Assembly: GCF_029963765.1 (NCBI RefSeq)
Contig: NZ_JALBYU010000006.1
Span: forward strand, 186,001 to 250,000
Length of the DNA: 64,000 nt
Direction of reading: 5' to 3'
Origin: Pseudomonas sp. UYIF39
Lineage (GTDB): Bacteria > Pseudomonadota > Gammaproteobacteria > Pseudomonadales > Pseudomonadaceae
Below, piece after piece: positions 25,499 to 33,059 of the stretch. The notes below the pieces were generated by a model. It saw nothing but the letters and a program-made list of their open reading frames with translations. It was not told the DNA's origin and searched no databases. The translations under genes were made by a program, and so were the position numbers. Position 1 is the first letter of the stretch. Each line of letters opens with the position of its first letter.

Positions 25499-25532
25499 TG
25501 CCTGTCTTTGCTCCTCTACAGGAAACGTCAGC

Positions 25533-26930
25533 ATGCCCAATCCTCACAGCACCGCCCGCGCAACCACGCCCTCGGGGCTCAAACGTGTCGTGGCCGCGGC
25601 CATGGCCGGCACGGTCGCGGAATGGTATGAATTCTTTCTCTATGGCACCGCCTCGGCACTGGTCTTCGGCCAGCTGTTCTTCCGCCAGACCGACAGCCCG
25701 ATCGATGGCATCCTCGCCGCCTTCGCCCTGTATGCGGTCGGCTTTCTTGCACGCCCGCTGGGTGGCTTGGTGTTCGGTCACTACGGTGACAAATTCGGCC
25801 GCAAACGCCTGCTGCAATTGAGCCTGGTGGTGGTCGGCATCACCACGTTCCTGATGGGTTGTCTGCCCGGTTTCGACCAGATCGGCTACGCCGCGCCCGT
25901 GTTACTGGTGCTGCTGCGGCTGATCCAGGGTTTCGCCTTCGGTGGTGAATGGGGCGGTGCGATTCTGCTGGTGTCCGAACACTGTCCGGACAATCGCCGA
26001 GGCTTCTGGGCCAGCTGGCCGCAAGCCGGTGTCCCGGCCGGTAACCTGGTGGCGACCGTTGCGTTGCTGCTGTTGTCGTCGAACCTGTCGGAGGCGCAAT
26101 TCCTCGCGTGGGGCTGGCGTGTCGCGTTCTGGTTCTCGGCGGTGGTGGTGCTGATCGGCTACTGGATTCGCACCAGCGTCGATGACGCGCCGATCTTCAA
26201 GGAAGCCCAGGCCCGTCAAGCGCAAAACAAGCAACAACAGCTGGGTGTGGTCGAAGTGCTGCGTCATCACTGGCGTGCGGTGTTGGTCGGTATCGGCGCG
26301 CGGTTTGCCGAGAACATCCTTTACTACACCGTCGTGACCTTTTCGATTACCTACCTGAAGCTGGTGGTGCACAAGGACACCTCAGAGATTCTGTTTCTGA
26401 TGTTCGGCGCGCACCTGCTGCATTTCTTCATGATCCCGCTGATGGGTTATCTGTCCGACCTGGTCGGGCGCAAACCGGTGTACCTGACAGGTGCGATCCT
26501 CACCGCATTCTGGGGTTTCATCGGCTTCCCGATGATGGACACCGGCAACAACTGGCTGATCATCGGCGCTATTACTCTGGGTCTGGCGATCGAGTCGATG
26601 ACCTACGCGCCCTACTCGGCGCTGATGGCCGAAATGTTCCCGACCCACGTGCGCTACACCGCGTTGTCCCTGTGCTACCAGGTGGCACCGATTTTCGCCG
26701 GCTCATTGGCGCCGCTGATTGCCCTCACCCTGCTCAACAAGTACCACAGCTCGACACCGATCGCCTGGTACCTGGTCGGCGCCGCGCTGATCTCTATCGT
26801 CGCCGTCGGCCTGACCCGGGAAACCCGTGGCAAGTCGCTGCATCTGGTGGATAGCGAATCCGCCGCGCGGATCGCCGCGCTGGACACTGCTGAACCGGCT
26901 GCCACTCGCCGGGGCGATTCGTTGGCTTGA
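25533..26930 (+). CDS. MFS transporter (metabolite:H+ symporter group)
   Basis: A 465-residue, 12-span major facilitator of the MHS (ShiA/ProP-like) group. The amino end [20 protein letters not shown] is typical, the loop 2-3 motif is [13 protein letters not shown] near residue 85, and the [19 protein letters not shown] segment near 155 and [15 protein letters not shown] near 305 follow. It is cut off from the deaminase by a hairpin and is followed 26 bases on by the semialdehyde dehydrogenase. A second uptake route for hydroxyproline beside the ABC system is the most natural role. Confidence 0.88.
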   Translation: MPNPHSTARATTPSGLKRVVAAAMAGTVAEWYEFFLYGTASALVFGQLFFRQTDSPIDGILAAFALYAVGFLARPLGGLVFGHYGDKFGRKRLLQLSLVVVGITTFLMGCLPGFDQIGYAAPVLLVLLRLIQGFAFGGEWGGAILLVSEHCPDNRRGFWASWPQAGVPAGNLVATVALLLLSSNLSEAQFLAWGWRVAFWFSAVVVLIGYWIRTSVDDAPIFKEAQARQAQNKQQQLGVVEVLRHHWRAVLVGIGARFAENILYYTVVTFSITYLKLVVHKDTSEILFLMFGAHLLHFFMIPLMGYLSDLVGRKPVYLTGAILTAFWGFIGFPMMDTGNNWLIIGAITLGLAIESMTYAPYSALMAEMFPTHVRYTALSLCYQVAPIFAGSLAPLIALTLLNKYHSSTPIAWYLVGAALISIVAVGLTRETRGKSLHLVDSESAARIAALDTAEPAATRRGDSLA

Positions 26931-26956
26931 GCCCACCTTCCTGACAGGAGTTTTTC

Positions 26957-28537
26957 ATGCCCCACATCATCGGCCACAACTACATCGGCGGTGCTCGCAG
27001 TGCCGCCGGCAACATCACCGTGCAAAGCCATGACGCCAGCACCGGTGAAGCGCTGCCCTACTCGTTCATGCAAGCCACCATCGAGGAAGTCGACGCCGCT
27101 GCCCAGGCAGCGGCTGCCGCCTACCCGGCCTTTCGCAACTTGCCGGCGAGCCGGCGTGCGGAGTTTCTCGAGGCCATCGCCGCGCAACTGGATGCCCTGG
27201 ATGATGAGTTCGTTGCCCTGGTCACCCGCGAGACGGCGCTGCCGACCGGGCGCATTCAGGGTGAGCGCGGTCGCACCAGCGGCCAAATGCGGCTGTTCGC
27301 TCAGGTCCTGCGCCGTGGCGATTTCTATGGCGCGCGCATCGACCGCGCCTTGCCCGAGCGTCAGCCGCTGCCACGTGTGGATTTGCGCCAGTACCGGATC
27401 GGCGTCGGCCCGGTCGCGGTGTTCGGTGCGAGCAATTTCCCGCTGGCGCTCTCCACCGCCGGTGGCGACACCGCTGCTGCCCTGGCCGCCGGTTGCCCGG
27501 TGGTGTTCAAGGCCCACAGTGGGCATATGGCGACTGCCGAACTCGTGGCCGATGCAATCATCCGCGCCGCCGAGCAAACTGGCATGCCCGAGGGTGTGTT
27601 CAACATGATCTACGGCGCGGGTGTCGGCGAAGCGTTGGTCAAGCATCCGGCGATCCAGGCGGTCGGCTTCACCGGCTCGCTCAAGGGCGGTCGCGCCCTC
27701 TGCGACATGGCTGCCGCACGGCCTCAGCCGATTCCGGTGTTCGCCGAAATGAGCAGCATCAATCCGGTGCTGGTACTGCCCGAAGCCCTGCAACGTCGCG
27801 GCGAAAAAATCGCCAGTGAACTCGCCGCGTCAGTGGTGCTCGGCTGCGGCCAGTTCTGCACCAACCCCGGATTGGTGATCGGCATTCGCGCCCCTGAATT
27901 CAGCGCATTTATTGAATCGCTCAGCGCGGTAATGGCCGACCAGCCGGGGCAAACCATGCTCAACGCCGGCACGTTAACCAGCTACGCCAAGGGCGTGCAG
28001 GCGCTGCGGGTGCATCCGCACATCACCCACCTGGCCGGTCGCGAACAACAGGGCAAGCAGGCCCAACCGCAGCTGTTCAAGGCAGACGTGAGCGTGCTGC
28101 TCAACGGCGACCCGCTGCTGCAGGAAGAAGTCTTCGGCCCGACCACGGTGCTGGTAGAAGTGGCCGACAAGGCCGAACTGCAACGGGCGTTGCAGAGTTT
28201 GCACGGTCAACTTACGGCCACCCTGATTGCCGAAGCCGGGGACCTGCAAACCCATAGCGAACTGTTGCCGCTGCTTGAACAGAAAGTCGGCCGGGTACTG
28301 TTCAACGGCTACCCGACCGGCGTCGAAGTCTGTGATGCGATGGTGCATGGCGGGCCCTACCCGGCCACCTCCGATGCCCGTGGCACCTCGGTCGGCAGCC
28401 TGGCCATCGAGCGTTTTCTGCGTCCGGTGTGTTACCAGAACTGCCCGGATGTACTCTTGCCCGAGGCGCTGAAAAACGCCAATCCACTGGGCATCGCCCG
28501 TCTGGTCGACGGCAACAGTCATCGCGAACCGATTTAA
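26957..28537 (+). CDS. Alpha-ketoglutaric semialdehyde dehydrogenase
   Basis: A 526-residue aldehyde dehydrogenase of the long NADP-linked KGSADH type. It has the cofactor motif FGASNFPLALSTAGGDTAAA, the base region FAEMSSINPVLVLP in place of the usual ELGGK, and the nucleophile Cys301 in GCGQFCTNPGLVIG. The carboxyl part FNGYPTGVEVCDAMVHGGPY is diagnostic for this group. It converts alpha-ketoglutarate semialdehyde from the deaminase to 2-oxoglutarate, the last step of 4-hydroxyproline breakdown. GACAGGAGTTTTTC precedes the ATG. A REP doublet follows. Confidence 0.92.
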   Translation: MPHIIGHNYIGGARSAAGNITVQSHDASTGEALPYSFMQATIEEVDAAAQAAAAAYPAFRNLPASRRAEFLEAIAAQLDALDDEFVALVTRETALPTGRIQGERGRTSGQMRLFAQVLRRGDFYGARIDRALPERQPLPRVDLRQYRIGVGPVAVFGASNFPLALSTAGGDTAAALAAGCPVVFKAHSGHMATAELVADAIIRAAEQTGMPEGVFNMIYGAGVGEALVKHPAIQAVGFTGSLKGGRALCDMAAARPQPIPVFAEMSSINPVLVLPEALQRRGEKIASELAASVVLGCGQFCTNPGLVIGIRAPEFSAFIESLSAVMADQPGQTMLNAGTLTSYAKGVQALRVHPHITHLAGREQQGKQAQPQLFKADVSVLLNGDPLLQEEVFGPTTVLVEVADKAELQRALQSLHGQLTATLIAEAGDLQTHSELLPLLEQKVGRVLFNGYPTGVEVCDAMVHGGPYPATSDARGTSVGSLAIERFLRPVCYQNCPDVLLPEALKNANPLGIARLVDGNSHREPI

Positions 28538-28563
28538 AAACACTCAAATGTGCAGCGAAATCC

Positions 28564-28664
28564 TATGGGAGCGAGCTTGCTCCGGGCGGCGTTCCGACGA
28601 TGAGGCCATCAGATTCAACATCTTCGTTGACTGACGTGACGCCATCGCGAGCAAGCTCCCACAG
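28564..28664. repeat. REP pair (inverted REP doublet)
   Basis: ATGGGAGCGAGCTTGCTCCG with GGCGGCGTTCCGACGATGAG is repeated almost exactly from the doublet at 23.3 kb, followed 40 bases later by the opposite GCCATCGCGAGCAAGCTCCC. It lies between convergent ends of the semialdehyde dehydrogenase and the Ldh2 gene. Confidence 0.85.
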
Positions 28665-28677
28665 GTCCGGCTTTCAC

Positions 28678-29685
28678 TCAGCCCAGCAGTGCCTTCAAGT
28701 CGTTGTATAAGGCTTCGGGTATCTGCACGCCCTCCACCAAACTGCGTGCTCGCGCCTCATAACGTCGTTGCGACGGCAAGCGTGCGCCCTGCCCTTGTAT
28801 GCTTTGGAACATGACTTCGGCACGGGCCAGGTGCTGCTCAGTGGCCTCGCCGAGAAAGCGTCGCGGATCGAGGGCGATGATCAGCTCGCCGTGGTACGGC
28901 GACGACTTGCTGCCCGCGTCGTACGCCAACGATTCGGCACTGGTCAGGTCACCAATCAACGGCCCGGCGATCAACTCCACCATGGCGGCCAGCGCCGAGC
29001 CCTTGTGCCCACCGAACGTCAGCATCGCGCCGGCATCGAGTACCACGTTCGCATCGGTGCTCGGTTGCCCGTCTGCATCGACGCCCCAGCCTTCGGGGAT
29101 CGCTTTGCCGGCACGCCTGTGCAACTCGATCTCGCCACGGGCAATCGCACTGGTGGCGAAGTCGAACACAAACGGATCCTTGCCCGAACGCGGCCAGCCA
29201 AACGCAATGGGATTGGTGCCGAACACCGGTTGACTGCCCCCCGCCGGCGCGACCCAGGCATGGCTGGGATTACACGCCAGCGCCACCAGGCCGGCACCGG
29301 TCAGTTGCTCGATCTCGACCCACAGCGCGGAAAAATGCACACAGCGATTGATCGCCAAGGCCGCAATCCCGTTTGCCCGGGTTTTCTCCTCCAGTAATGG
29401 CAGACCCGCCTGGAACGCCAACTGGGAGAAACCACCCGCCGCATCGACCCGCACGATCGAGGGGGCCTGGTCGATCACCCGTGGCTCGGCATCGGCCACC
29501 ACCTTGCCGGCCCTGAGCGAATTCACGCACCCCAATACCCGATACAAACCGTGGGAAGCGCAGCCATCGCGCTCGCCGGCAATCACCGTGGCGGCAACCG
29601 CCTGAGCGTGGGCAAGGTTGAAACCGTTATGCAGCAAGATCGATTCGGCCAGCTCGCGAGCTTCGGCCAGGGACAGTCGTTTCAT
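28678..29685 (-). CDS. Ldh2-type imino acid reductase (delta1-pyrroline-2-carboxylate reductase candidate)
   Basis: A 335-residue NAD(P)H-dependent oxidoreductase of the malate/L-lactate/DpkA family. It shows the start LSLAEARELAESILLHNGFN, the catalytic His region in RDGCASHGLYRV, INRCVHFSALWVEIEQL, GTNPIAFGWPR and the cofactor loop LTFGGHKGSALAAMVELIAG. In this place it should reduce delta1-pyrroline-2-carboxylate, the aconitase-X product, to L-proline. AAGGAG before a double ATG supports 29685 (or 29688) as the start; the open frame reaches 29775 without homology. It is divergent from the first Ohr gene. Confidence 0.82.
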   Translation of the reverse strand: MKRLSLAEARELAESILLHNGFNLAHAQAVAATVIAGERDGCASHGLYRVLGCVNSLRAGKVVADAEPRVIDQAPSIVRVDAAGGFSQLAFQAGLPLLEEKTRANGIAALAINRCVHFSALWVEIEQLTGAGLVALACNPSHAWVAPAGGSQPVFGTNPIAFGWPRSGKDPFVFDFATSAIARGEIELHRRAGKAIPEGWGVDADGQPSTDANVVLDAGAMLTFGGHKGSALAAMVELIAGPLIGDLTSAESLAYDAGSKSSPYHGELIIALDPRRFLGEATEQHLARAEVMFQSIQGQGARLPSQRRYEARARSLVEGVQIPEALYNDLKALLG

Positions 29686-29820
29686 CATCAACTCCTTGGA
29701 CAGACCGCCCAGACTGGCCCATTCCAGACACCACGGCTTGATCGCTTTAGGCTCGGTCGACGACGAATTCGGCATACCACCGCAACCCGACCATTCGTCG
29801 GCTGGACCTCATACCACCTC

Positions 29821-29849
29821 TTGACACCGATTGAGCTCTGCGCGAATAT
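29821..29849 (+). promoter_or_regulatory. Sigma70-like promoter of the first Ohr gene
   Basis: TTGACA at 29821-29826 and GAATAT at 29844-29849 are separated by 17 bases. The predicted start point falls at about 29856, just before the 25-bp dyad, so a protein bound to the dyad would block transcription. Confidence 0.55.
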
Positions 29850-29857
29850 TATTTAAA

Positions 29858-29882
29858 TCGCATACGATACGAACGTATACGA
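29858..29882. promoter_or_regulatory. 25-bp operator dyad, first Ohr gene
   Basis: TCGCATACG, seven bases, then CGTATACGA. It follows the consensus TCGYATRCG-N7-CGYATRCGA shared with the dyads at 30389 and 30943. It lies 40 bases before the start codon and over the predicted transcription start. Confidence 0.7.
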
Positions 29883-29922
29883 CAGATAAATACCACCTAT
29901 TGAAACGTTGAGGATTCATTCC

Positions 29923-30363
29923 ATGAGCAAGATCGAAAAAGTACTGGTCACCGGCAAAACCCACACCACGTTCAGCGACGCGACCCGTGCCCACGGCAAC
30001 CTCGACATCACCCTGTCGTCGCCAGGTGACGCAAAGCCGGCCCATGTGTTCGAAGCCACCCAAGCGCACCCGACCGCCGAGCAACTGTTCGCCGGTGCAT
30101 GGTCGGCCTGCTACATCTCCGCCATCGAACACATAGCCAAGGCGAAAAAAGTGGTGCTGCCAGCCGATGTGTCCGTCGACATCGAGGTCGACCTGGGCCA
30201 GACCGGTCAGGCTTACTTCCTTCAGGCTCGATTCTTTGTCCGCTTGCCGGGCGTGGCACACGACGTCGCAACAGCGCTGGCGCACGCCGCACACGAACTC
30301 TGCCCTTACTCGAAAGCGACGCTGGGCAACATCGACGTAGCGGTGAACGTCCTGACGGCGTGA
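29923..30363 (+). CDS. Ohr/OsmC family organic hydroperoxide reductase (copy 1)
   Basis: A 146-residue thiol peroxidase of the Ohr group. It reduces organic hydroperoxides with two cysteines, here Cys63 in AGAWSACYISAIEH and Cys127 in HELCPYSKATLGNIDV. The Ohr start KIEKVLVTGKTHTT and the AHPTAEQLFAGAWS loop are present. GTTGAGGATTC precedes the ATG at 29923; a short upstream extension of the frame is not conserved. It is the first of three tandem copies, each with its own 25-bp dyad, followed by an OhrR-like regulator. Confidence 0.88.
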   Translation: MSKIEKVLVTGKTHTTFSDATRAHGNLDITLSSPGDAKPAHVFEATQAHPTAEQLFAGAWSACYISAIEHIAKAKKVVLPADVSVDIEVDLGQTGQAYFLQARFFVRLPGVAHDVATALAHAAHELCPYSKATLGNIDVAVNVLTA

Positions 30364-30388
30364 AGATCGCTTTAATCCATTAATTATA

Positions 30389-30413
30389 TCGTATGCGATA
30401 TAAGCGCATACGA
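30389..30413. promoter_or_regulatory. 25-bp operator dyad, second Ohr gene
   Basis: TCGTATGCG, seven bases, then CGCATACGA, a perfect dyad of two 9-bp arms. It lies 26 bases before the start codon of copy 2, beside TAATTAT, which may be the -10 element. Confidence 0.75.
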
Positions 30414-30439
30414 AAACAGTAGAAACTTAGGAAATCATC

Positions 30440-30892
30440 ATGAGCAAGATCGAAAAAGTACTGGTCACCGGCAAAACCCACACCACCGTCAGCAACACTG
30501 GCACTACCTCGCGCGGCCATGACGGCAGCCTCGACATCACCCTGTCGACGCCTGGAAATGCCAAGCCCGCCCACGTGTTCGCCGCCACCCAGCCGCACCC
30601 GACTGCCGAGCAATTGTTCGCCGGCGCCTGGTCGGCCTGCTACACCGCCGCCGTCGGGCTGGTGGCCGGTGAGATGAACGTGGTGCTGCCGTCGGATCTG
30701 TCCGTCGATATCGAAGTCGATCTGGGTCAGACCGGTCCGGCCTACTTCCTTCAGGCTCGATTGACCCTGCGTGTACCGGGTTTGTCGCACGATATCGCAA
30801 CGACACTGGCACACACCGCCGATCAAATCTGCCCGTACTCGAAAGCGACGCGGGGTAACATTGACGTGGCCCTGAACGTCCTCACGGCTTGA
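30440..30892 (+). CDS. Ohr/OsmC family organic hydroperoxide reductase (copy 2)
   Basis: A 150-residue paralogue of copy 1 with the same first 15 residues and a four-residue insert (SNTGTTSRGHDG). The two catalytic cysteines sit in AGAWSACYTAAVGLV and DQICPYSKATRGNIDV. The start codon has TTAGGAAATCATC before it. Its own 25-bp dyad lies between it and copy 1, so it can be transcribed separately. It is closer to copy 3 in the DQICPYSKATRG part, suggesting a stepwise duplication. Confidence 0.88.
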   Translation: MSKIEKVLVTGKTHTTVSNTGTTSRGHDGSLDITLSTPGNAKPAHVFAATQPHPTAEQLFAGAWSACYTAAVGLVAGEMNVVLPSDLSVDIEVDLGQTGPAYFLQARLTLRVPGLSHDIATTLAHTADQICPYSKATRGNIDVALNVLTA

Positions 30893-30942
30893 CGCACCGC
30901 GCGGCGTTGCTATCGATTGGAATGGTCGATACGCCATTTATA

Positions 30943-30967
30943 TCGTATGCGCTTTAAGCGCATACGA
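30943..30967. promoter_or_regulatory. 25-bp operator dyad, third Ohr gene
   Basis: TCGTATGCGCTT and AAGCGCATACGA are perfect 12-bp arms around a single T, the most regular of the three dyads. TTATAT just before it may be the -10 element. The ATG of copy 3 is 34 bases downstream. Confidence 0.78.
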
Positions 30968-31001
30968 ATCACAGACCCAACAAAACGTTGAGGACTCAAC
31001 C

Positions 31002-31442
31002 ATGAACAAGATCGAAAAAGTCCTGGCCACAGGCAAAACCCACACGACCTTCAGCGACGGTGACAACTCTTCCCGCGGCCTCTCCATCCAGCTCTCGTCG
31101 CCTGGAAACCCTAGACTGGCACACGAGTTCGCAGCCATTGTGCCGCACCCAACGGCAGAGCAGTTTTTCGCCGGCGCATGGTCGGCCTGCTACACCGCTG
31201 CCGTCGAGCTGGCAGCGAAAAACATGAAGGTGACACTGCCGCCCAATCTGGCCATTGATATTGAAGTCGATCTGGGCCAAACCGGTCCGGCCTACTTCCT
31301 CCAGGCCCGGCTGACTCTTCGCGTGCCAGGCTTGACGCAAGACGTCGCGACGGAGCTGGCGCATGCCGCAGACCAAATCTGCCCGTACTCGAAGGCGACG
31401 CGAGGCAATATCGACGTGGTCATCAACGCCCTGACCGCATGA
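31002..31442 (+). CDS. Ohr/OsmC family organic hydroperoxide reductase (copy 3)
   Basis: A 146-residue paralogue with catalytic cysteines in AGAWSACYTAAVELA and DQICPYSKATRGNIDV. It starts MNKIEKVLATGKTHTT, with TTGAGGACTCAACC before the ATG. The middle (NMKVTLPPNLAIDIEVDLG) resembles the distant fourth copy at 39.0 kb as well. Differences cluster in the N-terminal third (GDNSSRGLSIQLS), which shapes the dimer and substrate pocket, so the three copies may prefer different peroxides. This last point is inference. Confidence 0.88.
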   Translation: MNKIEKVLATGKTHTTFSDGDNSSRGLSIQLSSPGNPRLAHEFAAIVPHPTAEQFFAGAWSACYTAAVELAAKNMKVTLPPNLAIDIEVDLGQTGPAYFLQARLTLRVPGLTQDVATELAHAADQICPYSKATRGNIDVVINALTA

Positions 31443-31514
31443 TGCACCGTACGACCGGTTCGACTTTCGCCGTCGAACCGGTCGCCACCGTCAGTTAGAG
31501 TCGTTCCGACACAA

Positions 31515-31524
31515 TCGCATACGA
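31515..31524. promoter_or_regulatory. Single half-site before the OhrR gene
   Basis: TCGCATACGA matches one half of the Ohr dyads and lies 52 bases before the regulator start codon. It lacks the second arm at the usual distance, so autoregulation may be weaker than control of the peroxidase genes. Confidence 0.5.
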
Positions 31525-31576
31525 GGTATATTTCACTTTTTTGCGAGCCATCCGTCTTTGGCCAACGAGGATGCAC

Positions 31577-32038
31577 ATGAAATCCACCGACAACGCCGCC
31601 CCCGACAACCTGAAGCTTTCCGAATTCCTGTGTTTTGCCGTCTATTCCACCAACCTGGCCTTCGGCAAGGCTTACAAGCCGATACTCGAACAGCTTGGGC
31701 TGACCTATACGCAATACATCACCATCGTCGCGCTGTGGGAGGAAGACAATCAGACCGTCGGCAGCCTGGGCGAAAAGCTGTTTCTGGAATCGAACACCCT
31801 GACCCCGATCCTGAAGAAGCTGGAAGCGATGGGCTTTTTGCAAAGGCAGCGCGACCCCGAGGACGAGCGCCAGGTACGGATCAGCCTGACGAAGAACGGT
31901 CGACAGTTGCGCGAAAGCCAGCCGGAAATGGGCCTCGCCGACGCGACGGGCCTGACGCTCGACGAATTCACGACCATGCAGAAGGCGATCGTGAAGTTGC
32001 GCGGCAATCTGATCAAGTCGACGAAAGCCGGGGAATGA
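31577..32038 (+). CDS. ohrR: OhrR-like MarR family regulator
   Basis: A 153-residue MarR protein. The redox-sensing cysteine is Cys19 in LSEFLCFAVYSTNLAFGKAY, the place it takes in OhrR. The rest is LEQLGLTYTQYITIVALWEE, the recognition part LGEKLFLESNTLTPILKKLE and the wing RQRDPEDERQVRISLT. Organic peroxides should oxidise the cysteine and release it from DNA. The GAGG before 31571 is too near that ATG; it suits the ATG at 31577. It directly follows the three Ohr genes, so it is the natural repressor of the dyads, although the dyad sequence differs from the AT-rich OhrR boxes described in other bacteria. Confidence 0.85.
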   Translation: MKSTDNAAPDNLKLSEFLCFAVYSTNLAFGKAYKPILEQLGLTYTQYITIVALWEEDNQTVGSLGEKLFLESNTLTPILKKLEAMGFLQRQRDPEDERQVRISLTKNGRQLRESQPEMGLADATGLTLDEFTTMQKAIVKLRGNLIKSTKAGE

Positions 32039-32074
32039 GCCCGGCCAGTCGATCTGGACATTTTCGTGCGCGAA

Positions 32075-32971
32075 CTAGCGCACCGCCTCATCCCGCACCA
32101 CCCCGCGCTCCTCCAGCAAGCGCACAAACATGGTCAGACTTTGCGACACCGTGCCCCGGCGCCACACCAGCCAGGTGCGCAAATAGCGGAACGATTCCGA
32201 TAACGGCCAGACGCTCACAGTGGTGCATCCGGGCATGCTGTTGAGCATGCTGCGGGGCATCAGCGCCAGGCCTGCACCGGCGCTGACGCACGCCAGCATG
32301 CCGTGATAGGACTCCATTTCAAAAATCTTGCCGGGCACCGCCGCGTCCTTGGCGAACCAGCTTTCAAAGTGATGGCGGTAGGAGCAATTGGAGCGGAAGG
32401 CATAGATGTTTTCGCCATTAACATCCCGCGCACGATGGATGGGGGAATGGTTGAGCGGCGCGATCACCACCATCTCTTCCTCAAACGCCGGCACGCCTTC
32501 CAGTGCCGGGTGCAGCACCGGTCCATCGACAAACGCTGCCGCCAATCGTCCCGATAACACCCCGTCGATCATGGTCCCCGAAGGTCCGGTGGACAGATCC
32601 AGCTCAACCTTGGAGTGCTTCTGGTTGTACGCGGCCAGCAGCTCAGGGATACGCACCGCAGCGGTACTCTCCAGTGACCCCAGCGGAAACGAACCCTGCG
32701 GTTCTTCGCCCGCCACGGTGGCGCGGGCCTCCTGAACCAGGTCGAGAATGCGCCGGGCATAGTCGAGGAAACTCCAGCCGGCCGGCGACAAGCGCAAACG
32801 GCTCTTCTCGCGGATAAACAGGTCCACGCCCAGATCCAGCTCCAGCTGTTTGATCCGCGTCGTCAGGTTCGACGGCACCCGGTGGATGTGCTGAGCCGCC
32901 GCGCTGATGCTGCCGTGTTCGGCGACGGCTTTGAAAATTTCCAGCTGAACCAGATCCAAGTCATTCTCCAA
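32075..32971 (-). CDS. LysR family transcriptional regulator
   Basis: A 298-residue LysR regulator. The winged helix at residues 4-62 reads [40 protein letters not shown] and [15 protein letters not shown]; the effector domain follows from about residue 90. It is divergent from the semialdehyde dehydrogenase gene with an 88-base gap, the standard layout for a LysR activator and its target. The effector is unknown. Confidence 0.88.
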   Translation of the reverse strand: MENDLDLVQLEIFKAVAEHGSISAAAQHIHRVPSNLTTRIKQLELDLGVDLFIREKSRLRLSPAGWSFLDYARRILDLVQEARATVAGEEPQGSFPLGSLESTAAVRIPELLAAYNQKHSKVELDLSTGPSGTMIDGVLSGRLAAAFVDGPVLHPALEGVPAFEEEMVVIAPLNHSPIHRARDVNGENIYAFRSNCSYRHHFESWFAKDAAVPGKIFEMESYHGMLACVSAGAGLALMPRSMLNSMPGCTTVSVWPLSESFRYLRTWLVWRRGTVSQSLTMFVRLLEERGVVRDEAVR

Positions 32972-33059
32972 ACGTGAACGATATGCTCAGTATTATTCAG
33001 TTTCCAGAAAACAAACGCCACCGTAACCTGAGCGCATCCCCACCTCGCAGGACGGTGCC

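Noticed and set aside
29923..31442. Three near-identical Ohr genes as an assembly duplication
   Set aside because: The copies differ at many residues and have different spacers and dyads, so they are true paralogues.
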